A stretch of DNA of 64,000 bases from the NCBI RefSeq assembly GCF_014203355.1, contig NZ_JACHIR010000001.1, positions 6,822,038-6,886,037 on the forward strand, read 5' to 3'. The notes under the pieces are model-generated. The model had not been told where the DNA came from. It saw nothing but the letters and a program-made list of their open reading frames with translations, and made no database searches. The position numbers and the translations under genes were made by a program. This DNA comes from Kutzneria kofuensis. Lineage in GTDB: Bacteria; Actinomycetota; Actinomycetes; Mycobacteriales; Pseudonocardiaceae. Shown here one piece after another: positions 14,597-23,366 of the stretch; positions within the stretch are counted from its first letter, which is position 1, and each line of letters opens with the position of its first letter.

Positions 14597-14609
14597 GGCA
14601 CCGGGTGTC
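14597..14609. promoter_or_regulatory. Candidate MftR operator between mftR and mftA
   Basis: GGCACCGGGTGTC is a near-palindrome (5 of 6 pairs match about a central base) in the 77-base divergent gap. The position suits a site controlling both directions. The evidence is symmetry and position only. Confidence 0.4.
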
Positions 14610-14659
14610 ATTAGCTTCGTCGTTGTCCCCGAGGAAGCCGTGCCCGACAGGAGTGTGTC

Positions 14660-14755
14660 ATGGCGAACGACACGGAAACGCCCACTACTTCGGACGATGT
14701 GGACGAGCTCCTCGTCGAGGAGGTCTCCATCGACGGCATGTGCGGCGTGTACTGA
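14660..14755 (+). CDS. mftA: Mycofactocin precursor peptide MftA
   Basis: A 31-codon gene read directly from the DNA. ATG follows ACAGGAG by seven bases and the stop is TGA at 14753-14755. The peptide starts MANDTETP, has an acidic middle (DDVDELLVEEVS) and ends IDGMCGVY, the hallmark of MftA. The final Val-Tyr pair is what MftC decarboxylates and crosslinks and what MftE releases as the cofactor core. The acidic leader is the part bound by MftB. mftB begins five bases later. Confidence 0.97.
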   Translation: MANDTETPTTSDDVDELLVEEVSIDGMCGVY

Positions 14756-14760
14756 GCCCG

Positions 14761-15030
14761 ATGTTCGACCCGAAGCGACCGTATCGCCGTGCACCCCAGG
14801 TGGCGTTGCGGCCCGAGCCGTTCGGCGCGCTGGTCTACGACTTCACCACCCGCCGGCTGTCCTTCCTGAAGACCAAGCAGCTCGCTGAGGTGGTTGCCTC
14901 GCTGGAAAACCACGCCGACGTCGACTCCACTTTGGACGATGTTGGAGTGGTGGCGGGGCAGCGCGCCGCCTACCTGCACGCCCTCGCCGGACTCGCTGAC
15001 GCGGGCACCATCCAGCCGCGGGAGCTTTGA
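14761..15030 (+). CDS. mftB: Mycofactocin biosynthesis chaperone MftB (PqqD-like)
   Basis: The product has 89 residues. It begins MFDPKRPYRRAPQVALRPEP and includes FGALVYDFTTRRLSFLKT, the MftB form of the PqqD/RRE fold. It carries the MftA peptide to the radical SAM enzyme MftC. The ATG at 14761 is five bases after the mftA stop. Its TGA shares one base with the ATG of mftC, showing translational coupling. The reading frame stays open upstream, but the ATG fits the family length. Confidence 0.96.
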   Translation: MFDPKRPYRRAPQVALRPEPFGALVYDFTTRRLSFLKTKQLAEVVASLENHADVDSTLDDVGVVAGQRAAYLHALAGLADAGTIQPREL

Positions 15031-16190
15031 TGAAGCTGGTCGACCACTTCGAAACCGGCCTCGACGCGCCGATCTGCCTGACGTGGGAGCTCACCTACGC
15101 CTGCAATCTCGCCTGCGTGCACTGCCTTTCCTCGTCCGGCCGCCGCGACCCCCGCGAGCTGGACACCGCCCAGTGTCGTGCGGTGATCGACGAACTGCAG
15201 CGCATGCAGGTGTTCTACGTCAACATCGGCGGCGGCGAACCCACGGTGCGGTCGGACTTCTGGGAGCTGGTGGAGTACGCGACCGGTCACCAGGTCGGCG
15301 TGAAGTTCTCCACCAACGGGGTTCGGCTGACCGAGCAGCGGGCGAGGTGGCTGGCCGGCAGCGACTACGTGGACGTGCAGATCTCGCTGGACGGGGCGAC
15401 CGCGGCGGTCAACGACGCCGTGCGCGGGCCCGGTTCGTTCGACACGGCCATGCGCGCCATGCGCAATCTGGCCGACGCGGGCTTCCGCGACTTCAAGATC
15501 AGCGTGGTGATGACCCGGCGGAACGTCGACCAGCTCGACGACTTCGCGGCGATCGCCGACTCCTTCGACGCGCAGCTGCGGATCACCCGGCTGCGCCCGT
15601 CCGGACGCGGCGCCGACGTGTGGGACGAGCTGCACCCGACGGCCGCGCAGCAGCGGCAGCTGTACAACTGGTTGGTGGCACACGGGGAAGGGGTCCTCAC
15701 CGGCGACTCCTTCTTCCACCTCAACGCGCTCGGCTCGACCCCGCTGCCGGGGCTGAACCTGTGCGGCGCGGGCCGGGTGGTGTGCCTGATCGACCCCATC
15801 GGGGACGTCTACGCGTGCCCCTTCGCGATCCACGAGCAGTTCCTCGCCGGCAACGTACGCGCTCCGGGCGGCTTCACCGAGGTCTGGCGGAACTCCCCTC
15901 TGTTCGCCGACCTACGCCGCCCGACGTCGGCGGGGACCTGCTCGTCCTGCTCGGCCTACGACAGCTGCCGCGGCGGCTGCATGGCCGCGAAGTTCTTCAC
16001 CGGCCTGCCGATGGACGGCCCGGACCCCGAGTGCGTGCAGGGCTACGGGGAACTGGCGCTCGCCTCCGCCGGCACCGTGCCGAAGCCGTCCGGCGATCAT
16101 TCCCGTCGCAAGCCGGTGCCGGTGTCGATCGGCTTCGGAAAGCCGGCCGACCGAGCCTGCGACACGAGTCCACTGGCGGGTATGCGGTGA
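15030..16190 (+). CDS. mftC: Mycofactocin radical SAM maturase MftC
   Basis: A 386-residue radical SAM/SPASM enzyme. The CxxxCxxC motif is Cys25, Cys29 and Cys32 (CNLACVHC). The C-terminal SPASM region supplies further cysteines (GLNLCGAGRVVC, CSSCSAYDSCRGGCMA, DPEC) for auxiliary Fe-S clusters. MftC oxidatively decarboxylates the C-terminal tyrosine of MftA and then joins it to the preceding valine to form a lactam ring. Start ATG 15030 overlaps the mftB stop; the TTG just before it is not needed. It ends inside the start of the next gene (GTGA). Confidence 0.97.
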   Translation: MKLVDHFETGLDAPICLTWELTYACNLACVHCLSSSGRRDPRELDTAQCRAVIDELQRMQVFYVNIGGGEPTVRSDFWELVEYATGHQVGVKFSTNGVRLTEQRARWLAGSDYVDVQISLDGATAAVNDAVRGPGSFDTAMRAMRNLADAGFRDFKISVVMTRRNVDQLDDFAAIADSFDAQLRITRLRPSGRGADVWDELHPTAAQQRQLYNWLVAHGEGVLTGDSFFHLNALGSTPLPGLNLCGAGRVVCLIDPIGDVYACPFAIHEQFLAGNVRAPGGFTEVWRNSPLFADLRRPTSAGTCSSCSAYDSCRGGCMAAKFFTGLPMDGPDPECVQGYGELALASAGTVPKPSGDHSRRKPVPVSIGFGKPADRACDTSPLAGMR

Positions 16191-18055
16191 TCCTGACGAC
16201 TCCGGTCGTGCTGGCCGGCCGAACCGCGCCCAGTCGCGTGATGTTCGGGCCGCACGAGACGAATCTGGGCCGTGGGCGGGCGATCTCGCTGCGGCACGTG
16301 GCGTACTACGAGCGCCGAGCGGCCGGCGGGGCCGGTGTCGTCGTCACCGAGACCGCCAGCGTGGACGACAGCGACTGGCCGTACGAACGGGCCCCGCTGG
16401 CGGCCGAGTGCCAGCCCGGCTGGGCCGCGACCGTGACGGCGTGCCGTCCACATGGGACGCTCGTGGTGGCGTCGTTGGGCCACGCCGGTTCCCAGGGCTC
16501 GTCGGCGTATTCGCGCACGGCGTTGTGGGCGCCGTCCCGGGTGCCGGACGTGGCCAGCCGGGAACTGCCGATGGAGATGGAGGAGCCGGAGATCGACCGG
16601 CTGCTCTCCGGTTTCTCCTTCGCCACGGCCATCGCGATGGAGTCCGATGTGGACGGCGTGGAGATCGACGCCGGCCAGCACAGCCTGCTGCGCCAGTTCC
16701 TCTCCGGGCTGACGAACCAGCGCGCCGACGCGTACGGCGCCGACCGCGCCTTGCTGCTCCGCGAGGTGCTCTGTGCCGTAAGGGATGTGCTCGGCCCGGA
16801 TCGGATCCTCGGGCTGCGGCTGTCGTGTGACGAACTCGCCCCGTGGGCCGGCATCACGCCGGAGCACGCGGGCGGCGTCGCCGCGGAACTGGCGAAGGCC
16901 GTCGATTACATCACGGTCGTCCGTGGCTCGGCGATGTCCGCTTCGGCCACCCGGCCGGACTTCCACACGCCGGCCGGCTTCAACATCGACCTGTGCCGAG
17001 ACATCCGGACCGCCGTCGGCGGCGTCGCGGACGTGATCCTGCAGGGGTCGGTCGTCACGCCGGGGCAGGCGGAATGGGCGCTGGAGAACGGTGTCGCCGA
17101 CCTGGTGGAGATGACTCGGGCCCAGATCGCCGAGCCGAACCTGGTGTCGTTGTGCGCCAACGGGGAGCCCGAGCGGATCCGGCCGTGCCTGTTGTGCAAC
17201 CAGCGGTGCCGCGTCCGTGACGGCCGGAACGCCGTCGTGAGCTGCGTCGTCGAACCGGGCAGCGGCTACGAGACGGAGGACGAGCCGCCGACGCCGACCA
17301 CCGCCCCGCGTGAGGTGCTCGTCGTCGGCGGCGGTCCGGCCGGCCTGGAGGCGGCGCGGACGCTCGCCGATCGCGGGCATCAGGTCGAGCTGGTGGAACG
17401 GGACTCGCAGCTGGGCGGCTCGTTGCGGTTGTCGCCGTTGGAGAGCTTCGTCGGCTGGCTGGAGTCGGAGGTGCGCCGGCTGGGCGTCAAGATCCGCACC
17501 GGCGAGGTCGCGACCAGCGCCGATTTCGGTGGACGAACGGTCGTGCTGGCCACGGGGTCGGTGCCGGGGCCGCGTTCGTACGACATCGACGGCGGCCGGG
17601 TGCTGGATGTCGCCGACGTGCTGCGTGCCGGCATCGACGATCTGCCTGAGGGGCCGGTCGTGGTGTTCGACCCGGTCGGCGACTCGGTCGGGGCCCGGAT
17701 CGCCGAGCTGCTGGCGAGTTCCGGCCGTGAGACCACCGTCGTGACGCGAGACGCCGTTGTCGGCACTCAACTGGCCGTCACCGGCGATCTGGCCGACGCC
17801 AACGCCCGGCTGCACCGCGCCGGCGTGCGGTTGATCAAGCGGTCGACGCTGCTGGCCGTCCGTGACGCGAGCGTGGTGGTCGAACACGTGATCACCGGTG
17901 AGAAGCAGGAGATCCCCTGCGGGCTCGTGATCCACTGCGGCCATCGGCTGCCCGACGAGACGCCGGGCGAGGTGCGGGCCGGCGACTGCGTGGCGCCCCG
18001 GACCCTCTACGAGGCCGTGTTGGAGGGCCGGCGGGCCGCCAAGGGGGTCGGCTGA
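16187..18055 (+). CDS. Mycofactocin-system FadH/OYE family oxidoreductase (first copy)
   Basis: A 622-residue flavoprotein like 2,4-dienoyl-CoA reductase. Residues about 1-335 form an old-yellow-enzyme barrel for FMN. A [4Fe-4S] motif follows (RPCLLCNQRC...VSC). A Rossmann FAD/NAD module starts at EVLVVGGGPAGLEAARTL. GTG 16187 overlaps the mftC stop by four bases. Two such proteins recur in mycofactocin gene sets and are annotated as mycofactocin-associated OYE 1 and 2. The substrate is not known. In the absence of mftD, one of this pair is a candidate for a flavin step on the cofactor, but this is inference. Confidence 0.92.
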   Translation: MILTTPVVLAGRTAPSRVMFGPHETNLGRGRAISLRHVAYYERRAAGGAGVVVTETASVDDSDWPYERAPLAAECQPGWAATVTACRPHGTLVVASLGHAGSQGSSAYSRTALWAPSRVPDVASRELPMEMEEPEIDRLLSGFSFATAIAMESDVDGVEIDAGQHSLLRQFLSGLTNQRADAYGADRALLLREVLCAVRDVLGPDRILGLRLSCDELAPWAGITPEHAGGVAAELAKAVDYITVVRGSAMSASATRPDFHTPAGFNIDLCRDIRTAVGGVADVILQGSVVTPGQAEWALENGVADLVEMTRAQIAEPNLVSLCANGEPERIRPCLLCNQRCRVRDGRNAVVSCVVEPGSGYETEDEPPTPTTAPREVLVVGGGPAGLEAARTLADRGHQVELVERDSQLGGSLRLSPLESFVGWLESEVRRLGVKIRTGEVATSADFGGRTVVLATGSVPGPRSYDIDGGRVLDVADVLRAGIDDLPEGPVVVFDPVGDSVGARIAELLASSGRETTVVTRDAVVGTQLAVTGDLADANARLHRAGVRLIKRSTLLAVRDASVVVEHVITGEKQEIPCGLVIHCGHRLPDETPGEVRAGDCVAPRTLYEAVLEGRRAAKGVG

Positions 18056-19995
18056 TGGCGTTCCGGTTCCTGTTCTCGCCGTTCCGGGTCGGTCCGGTGA
18101 CACTGGCCAACCGGGTGGTGTTCTCCGCGCACCTGACCAACTACGCCGAGGACGGGCTGCCCAGCGCGCAGCACGCCGCCTACTACGCCGCGCGGGCGGC
18201 CGGCGGGGTCGGGCTGATCATCACCGAGGAGCATTCGACGCATCCGTCCGACTGGCCGTACGAGAAGCTGATCCACGGCTTCAACCCGGCCGTGGTCGAG
18301 GGGTATCGGCGGATCACCGCCGCCGTGCACGCACACCGCGTCCCGATCTTCGCGCAGCTCAACCACAACGGCGGCCAGGCGTCCAGCCTGTACTCGCGGC
18401 TGCCGGTGCTGGCGCCGTCGCCGGTGCCGGATCCGCTGTTCCGCGAGGTGCCGAAGGCCGTCGACGACAGGGACATCGCCGAGATCATCGCCGGCTACGC
18501 CCTGGTGGCAAGGCACTGTGCCGAGGGTGGCTTCGACGGCGTCGAGCTCCAGTGCTCGCATTCCTCGATCGTGCGCGGCTTTCTGTCGCCCGCCACCAAC
18601 AAGCGCACCGATCGCTACGGTGGTTCGCTGGCGAACCGATCCCGCATCCTGTTGGACATCGTCTCCGCCGTCCGGGACGCCGTCGGCCCCGACCGGGCGC
18701 TCGGCGTCCGGCTGTGCGGGGACGAGCTGATCGAGGGCGGCATCACCCTCGACGAGGCCGTCGAGGTCGCGCGGCTGGTCGAGGCCACCGGCCAGGTCGA
18801 CTACATCAACACCTCCATCGGCGTCGCCACCTCGACGCTGTTCATGATCGAGGCGTCGATGGCCGTTCCCCCTGGCTACGCCCTGTTCATCGCCAACGCC
18901 ATGCGGCAGGCGGTGAAGCTGCCGGTGGTCGGCGTCGGCCGGATCAAGGACCCGGTGCAGGCCGAGCGGGCGCTCGCCGAGGGCCACTGCGATCTCGTCG
19001 GCGTGGTGCGGGGACAGATCGCCGACCCCGAGTTCATGGCCAAGGCCAGGTCCGGGCACGTCAGCGACATCCGCACCTGCCTGTCGTGCAACCAGGAGTG
19101 CGTCGGCCGGATGGGTCTCAACCACACCTTGGGCTGCATCGAGAACCCCCGCGCGGGCAACGAATCCGTTCCCCTGCCCACCCCACGGCTGCGTGGCCGG
19201 CGGGTTCTCGTCGTCGGCGGCGGTCCCGGCGGCCTGCAGGCCGCTTCGACTGCCGCCCAACGCGGACACCACGTGACCCTGTTCGAACGCTCCCCGGTCA
19301 CCGGCGGCCAGGCCGCCCTCGCCGCAACGGTCCCCAGCCGCGCCGAATTCCTCGACCTGCCGAGGAACCTCCTCGCCGAGTGCAAGCGCCACGGCGTCGA
19401 CGTCCGCACCGGCGTCGAAGCCACCGCCGAGGCGCTGAAGGCCGAGCAGCCGGATGCGGTCGTGCTGGCGACGGGTGCTCGACCCAAGCTGCCTTACTGG
19501 GCCGGCGGCCTGTCGACCGTCGTCGACGTCCGCGATGTCCTGGAGGGCCGGGCCGCCCCGAGTGGTGATGTTCTGATCGTCGACGAACTCGGCTTCCACC
19601 AGGCCACTTCCGTCGCCGAGCTGCTCGCCGACCGCGGGTGCCGGGTCCGGATCAGCACCCCCGGCATGGTCGTCGGCCAGGACCTCGGCGTCACCCTGGA
19701 CATGGAGATGTTCCTGCTCCGGGCGCACCACAAGGGCATCACTCTCACGACTGACGAGGTCGTCATGGGCGCTGTTGAAGGCGTCGAGGTTCAGCTCCTC
19801 AAGCACACCACCGGCGAGATGGTGACCGAGCGCTTCGACTGGGTGGTGTGCGCCGTGCACCAGGAGCCGGAGGACGGCCTGTGGAAGGAGCTCAAGGGCG
19901 CGCCCTTCGAGGTGCACCGGGTGGGGGACTGCCTCACGCCGCGCCGGGCCCATGCCGCGGTGATCGAAGGCCACCGCGTGGGGGTGTCGCTGTGA
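18055..19995 (+). CDS. Mycofactocin-system FadH/OYE family oxidoreductase (second copy)
   Basis: A 646-residue paralogue of the preceding gene with the same plan: FMN barrel (FRFLFSPFRVGPVTLANRVV at the N-terminus), a [4Fe-4S] motif (RTCLSCNQEC...LGC) and a C-terminal nucleotide-binding module (RVLVVGGGPGGLQAASTA). ATG 18055 shares one base with the previous stop. It keeps the HSSIVRGFLSPATNKRTDRYGG barrel motif of the 2,4-dienoyl-CoA reductase group, which is degenerate in the first copy (LLRQFLSGLTNQRADAYG), so this copy looks closer to the ancestral enzyme. The substrate is unknown. Confidence 0.92.
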   Translation: MAFRFLFSPFRVGPVTLANRVVFSAHLTNYAEDGLPSAQHAAYYAARAAGGVGLIITEEHSTHPSDWPYEKLIHGFNPAVVEGYRRITAAVHAHRVPIFAQLNHNGGQASSLYSRLPVLAPSPVPDPLFREVPKAVDDRDIAEIIAGYALVARHCAEGGFDGVELQCSHSSIVRGFLSPATNKRTDRYGGSLANRSRILLDIVSAVRDAVGPDRALGVRLCGDELIEGGITLDEAVEVARLVEATGQVDYINTSIGVATSTLFMIEASMAVPPGYALFIANAMRQAVKLPVVGVGRIKDPVQAERALAEGHCDLVGVVRGQIADPEFMAKARSGHVSDIRTCLSCNQECVGRMGLNHTLGCIENPRAGNESVPLPTPRLRGRRVLVVGGGPGGLQAASTAAQRGHHVTLFERSPVTGGQAALAATVPSRAEFLDLPRNLLAECKRHGVDVRTGVEATAEALKAEQPDAVVLATGARPKLPYWAGGLSTVVDVRDVLEGRAAPSGDVLIVDELGFHQATSVAELLADRGCRVRISTPGMVVGQDLGVTLDMEMFLLRAHHKGITLTTDEVVMGAVEGVEVQLLKHTTGEMVTERFDWVVCAVHQEPEDGLWKELKGAPFEVHRVGDCLTPRRAHAAVIEGHRVGVSL

Positions 19996-20909
19996 TCGAC
20001 ACCGACTTCCTTGCCGTCCTTGTCGTTCGCGACGGCGAGCTGCCCCTGGGCGCGGACGAGGTCGCCGCCGAGGCCGGCGGGTCCGTGCTGGTGGTGGGCA
20101 CGAACGCCAAGCCGGCGGCCGAGCAGCTGATCGCCGCCCGCACGGCCTGGGTGGCCGAGAGCCCGACGGTCGCCCCCGGCGCGCTGTCGGCCGCGCTGGC
20201 GCCTCTTCTGCGATCTGTGCGAGCGGTCGTGCTCATTGCCGCGGCAGATGGGCGCGATCTGGCGCCGAGGTTGGCGTATGCGCTGCGGAGGCCACTGTTG
20301 AGCGGGGCGAATGCGGTGACGACCAAGGGCGCGGACGTGCTGCGGCGGGGGAGCCAGGGGCTGCAGGAGCTCACCCCGGACGGGCCGTTCGTGGTGACGC
20401 TGCAACCCGGCGTGCGGGGCGCGGCAACCGAGCCGGAGCCGCCGCGGATCCTGGAGATCGAGTTGACCTGCGGCGATGTCGCCGATGCGCGGTCACTGGG
20501 GGTGGAGACGCCGAAGGCGCAGGACGCCGATCTCGCCGAGGCCCGCCGGGTGCTGGGGGCCGGGGCGGGGCTGGTGAGCGGCCACGAGCAGATGGAGTTG
20601 CTGACCAAGGTGGGGGAGCGGCTCGGGGCGGCGACAGGCGCCACCCGTGTGGTGACGGATGCCGGGTTCGCGGGGCACGAGCGGCAGATCGGAACGACCG
20701 GGGTGGTGATCGACCCCGAGCTGTACGTCGCGTTCGGGATCTCAGGGGCGGCGCAGCACGTCGGCGGGCTGGGCGCGCCGAGGCACGTGATCAGCGTGAA
20801 CACGGATCCCTGCTGCCCGATGACGGCCATGGCGGACCTGGGCATCGTCGCGGACGCGCCGGCGGTGCTGGCGGAACTGGCGCGGCGGCTGGAGGAAAGC
20901 CATGGCTGA
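19992..20909 (+). CDS. etfA: Mycofactocin-associated electron transfer flavoprotein alpha subunit (FixB type)
   Basis: A 305-residue ETF alpha subunit. Its C-terminal FAD-binding half contains VTDAGFAGHERQIGTTGVVI, then YVAFGISGAAQHVGG, then VISVNTDPCCPM, in the usual order. The N-terminal half is shortened compared with housekeeping EtfA. GTG 19992 overlaps the previous stop by four bases, and the end overlaps fixC. With EtfB it should carry electrons from a dehydrogenase to the FixC/FixX pair encoded next. Its presence inside the mycofactocin operon argues for service to this cofactor. Confidence 0.92.
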   Translation: MIDTDFLAVLVVRDGELPLGADEVAAEAGGSVLVVGTNAKPAAEQLIAARTAWVAESPTVAPGALSAALAPLLRSVRAVVLIAAADGRDLAPRLAYALRRPLLSGANAVTTKGADVLRRGSQGLQELTPDGPFVVTLQPGVRGAATEPEPPRILEIELTCGDVADARSLGVETPKAQDADLAEARRVLGAGAGLVSGHEQMELLTKVGERLGAATGATRVVTDAGFAGHERQIGTTGVVIDPELYVAFGISGAAQHVGGLGAPRHVISVNTDPCCPMTAMADLGIVADAPAVLAELARRLEESHG

Positions 20910-22257
20910 GCACGCGGGCCCGGGAACGAGGTCGGCCGTCATCACCGCGCCCCCGCAGCGCGAGGTCGACGTGGTCGTGGTCGGCGCGGGGCCGGCGGGC
21001 TCGGCGGCGGCGCTGGAAGTGGCCCGTGCGGGTCATTCAGTGGTGCTGCTGGAACGGGGACCTTATCCCGGCGCGAAGAACGTGTACGGCGGCGTGGTCT
21101 ACGGGCGGGTGCTGGACGAGCTGGTGCCGCGCTGGTGGGAGCAGATGCCGGTGCAGCGGTGGGTGACCCGCCGCAGCACGATGATCATGACGCCGACGCA
21201 GGCGCTGACGGTGGACTTCCGCACCCAGGCCTGGGGCGGCCCGCCCTACAACGGGGCCACGGCCCACCGGTCCGACCTCGACGGCTGGCTCGCGGGCCTG
21301 GCCGAGAAAGAGGGCGCGGTGGTGGTTCCCTCCACCGTGGCGACCGGGCTGCTGCGCAGCGCCGAAGGCGCGGTGGTCGGTGTCCGGACCGACCGGCCGG
21401 ACGGTGATCTCACGGCGAAGGTCGTGATCGCCTGCGACGGCGTGAACTCCTTCCTGGCCAAGGAAGCCGGCATGTTCGCCGGCAAGCCGGCCGGGCACGT
21501 CACGCTCGGCGTCAAGGAAACCCTGCGCCTGCCCCGGGAAGTCGTCGACGAGCGGTTCGGTGTCACCGGCCGGGACGGCGTGGACATCGAGATCCTCGGT
21601 TGCACCGGGGGAATCCCCGGCGGCGGCTTCCTCTACACCAACCTGGACTCGGTCAGCGTCGGCGTGGTCGTCGACCCGCACGGCCTGGCCGCGAGGAAGA
21701 TCCGCCCCGAGGAACTGGTCGCCGAGCTGAAGCGGCACCCGGCGGTCGAGCCGCTGGTCCGCGGCGGCGAGCTGCTGGAGTACTCGGCCCACCTGATCCC
21801 CGAGGGCGGCTACGACACCATGCCGGACCTCGTCGGCGACGGGTTTCTCGTCGCCGGGGACGCGGCCGCGATGTGCCTGGCGGCCGGGATCTGGCTGGAG
21901 GGCGTCAACTTCGCCATCGGGGCCGGCATGTACGCGGGCCGGGCGGCCGTCGACGCGATCAGAGCCAAGGACACCTCGAAGGCGGGCCTGGCGTCGTACC
22001 GGCGGATGCTGGACGAGTCGTTCGTGCTGGGCGACCACCGCAAGCTGCGCCGCGTGCCCGGACTCGTGCTGGGGCAACGCGTGCAGCAGGACTACCCGGC
22101 GCTGCTGTGCGACCTCGCGCAGGGGCTGTTCCACGTGGACAATCCGCGCCCGAAACCCGGCCTGTTCAAGCTGATGCGGCGGGTCATGAAGTGGCACGGC
22201 ATCAAGGCCAGGGACCTCCTGTCCGACGCGCTGACCGGAGTGAGGTCGTTCGGATGA
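20902..22257 (+). CDS. fixC: FixC-like FAD-dependent oxidoreductase (ETF:quinone oxidoreductase type)
   Basis: A 451-residue flavoprotein with a GxGxxG fold at VDVVVVGAGPAGSAAALEVARAG, the PGAKNVYGGVVYG segment typical of FixC, and the FAD-closing motif GDGFLVAGDAAAM. FixC proteins are soluble relatives of ETF-ubiquinone oxidoreductase and work with the ferredoxin FixX and an ETF. The start overlaps etfA by eight bases and the stop overlaps fixX (ATGA). The likely role is passing electrons between the ETF and the quinone pool. Electron bifurcation is an alternative. Confidence 0.92.
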   Translation: MAEHAGPGTRSAVITAPPQREVDVVVVGAGPAGSAAALEVARAGHSVVLLERGPYPGAKNVYGGVVYGRVLDELVPRWWEQMPVQRWVTRRSTMIMTPTQALTVDFRTQAWGGPPYNGATAHRSDLDGWLAGLAEKEGAVVVPSTVATGLLRSAEGAVVGVRTDRPDGDLTAKVVIACDGVNSFLAKEAGMFAGKPAGHVTLGVKETLRLPREVVDERFGVTGRDGVDIEILGCTGGIPGGGFLYTNLDSVSVGVVVDPHGLAARKIRPEELVAELKRHPAVEPLVRGGELLEYSAHLIPEGGYDTMPDLVGDGFLVAGDAAAMCLAAGIWLEGVNFAIGAGMYAGRAAVDAIRAKDTSKAGLASYRRMLDESFVLGDHRKLRRVPGLVLGQRVQQDYPALLCDLAQGLFHVDNPRPKPGLFKLMRRVMKWHGIKARDLLSDALTGVRSFG

Positions 22258-22544
22258 GCTACGGACAGCCGGCCTTCGACGACCGCATGTCCACAGTGGA
22301 CTTCGATGTCGCCGAACGGGCGCACATCACCGTCGACTCGGAGGTCTGCCGGTCGTGTCGGACCACCGACTGCGTGTACGCGTGCCCGGCGAAGCTGTTC
22401 GTGCCGACCTCGGACGGCGGCATCCTGTTCAACTACGAGCAGTGCTTCGAATGCGGCACCTGCTACCAGGTCTGCTCCGGCAACGGCGCCCTGAGCTGGA
22501 CCTATCCCGACGGCGGCCACGGCGTCGCCTTCCGGAAGGGGTGA
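22254..22544 (+). CDS. fixX: FixX-like ferredoxin
   Basis: The product has 96 residues. Two cysteine groups (CRSCRTTDCVYACPAKLFV and CFECGTCYQVC) match the FixX family, which is fused to the C-terminus of ETF-quinone oxidoreductases in other organisms. One cluster is expected to be [4Fe-4S]. ATG 22254 overlaps the fixC stop. It is translated as part of the chain and completes a FixABCX-like set with the flanking ETF genes. Confidence 0.93.
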   Translation: MSYGQPAFDDRMSTVDFDVAERAHITVDSEVCRSCRTTDCVYACPAKLFVPTSDGGILFNYEQCFECGTCYQVCSGNGALSWTYPDGGHGVAFRKG

Positions 22545-22547
22545 GTG

Positions 22548-23366
22548 ATGCTGGTCGTCGCCGCGCTGAACTGGCCCGGCCCGCGCACCGTGGTCGACCA
22601 GCTCACCGGGATCGTGCGCACCGAGGAGGGCCGGCCGGGCGCGAGCGCCGCCGGCCTGGCCGCGCTGGAACACGTGCTCCGCATCGCCGAGGCGCTCGGC
22701 GGCCGGACCGTCGCCGTGACGATCGGTCCGCCGCAGGCTGACGAGATGCTGCGCGAGGCATTGGCCGCCGGCGCGGAAAGCGCGCTCCGTGTCGAGGTCG
22801 ACCCGACAGATGACGAGGCCGCCGCCCGGGCGCTGCTGGCCGCCGTCGCCGAACACCACGGCCCTCCCGATGTCGTGGTGTTCGGCGACGACTCCGATGC
22901 GATCCCCGGCTACCTCGCCGCGCTCACCGACGCAGCGCAGGCGTTGGGGCTACTGGAACTCAAGGTCGAGGACGCCGTCCTCAGTGGACTCCGAAGGCTG
23001 GACAAGGGCCGCCGTGAGCGGCTGGTGATTCCGTTGCCGGCGGTGTGCTCGGTGGAACCGGTGATCCGGCCCCGCCGCGCCGGCCTACCGGCGATGCTGG
23101 CCGCCCGTAACACGAAGATCCCTGTCGTGCGGCCAGTCGTTCCCGGATGGACAGTGAAGGCCGGGCCCATCCGGGCATACCGGCCGCGCGCCAGAATTCT
23201 TCCGATACCCGTGGCCGATCAGGCCAGAGACCGCATAGTTGCACTGACGAAAGCGTTGGCCGCCACCGGCTCCGCCACTGTGGTCACGCCGCCCGACGCG
23301 GCGGCCGCGGCCGACCTGCTGCTCGAGTACCTGTCCAAGCACGGCTATCTGGGGGACACGACATGA
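22548..23366 (+). CDS. etfB: Mycofactocin-associated electron transfer flavoprotein beta subunit (FixA type)
   Basis: A 272-residue ETF beta subunit. It opens MLVVAALNWPGPRTVVDQ and keeps the EALAAGAESALRV and LPAVCSVEP segments of the family. The last two are near the AMP or second-FAD site. GGAAGGGG lies seven bases before ATG 22548, so this is preferred over the GTG at 22545. Placing the beta gene after fixX, apart from alpha, differs from most etfBA operons. The end overlaps the SDR start. Confidence 0.88.
   Translation: MLVVAALNWPGPRTVVDQLTGIVRTEEGRPGASAAGLAALEHVLRIAEALGGRTVAVTIGPPQADEMLREALAAGAESALRVEVDPTDDEAAARALLAAVAEHHGPPDVVVFGDDSDAIPGYLAALTDAAQALGLLELKVEDAVLSGLRRLDKGRRERLVIPLPAVCSVEPVIRPRRAGLPAMLAARNTKIPVVRPVVPGWTVKAGPIRAYRPRARILPIPVADQARDRIVALTKALAATGSATVVTPPDAAAAADLLLEYLSKHGYLGDTT

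Noticed and set aside
15365-15799. Minus-strand frames inside mftC and the OYE genes
   Set aside because: They are complements of radical SAM and flavoprotein genes whose motifs are unmistakable, and they have no ribosome-binding sites.
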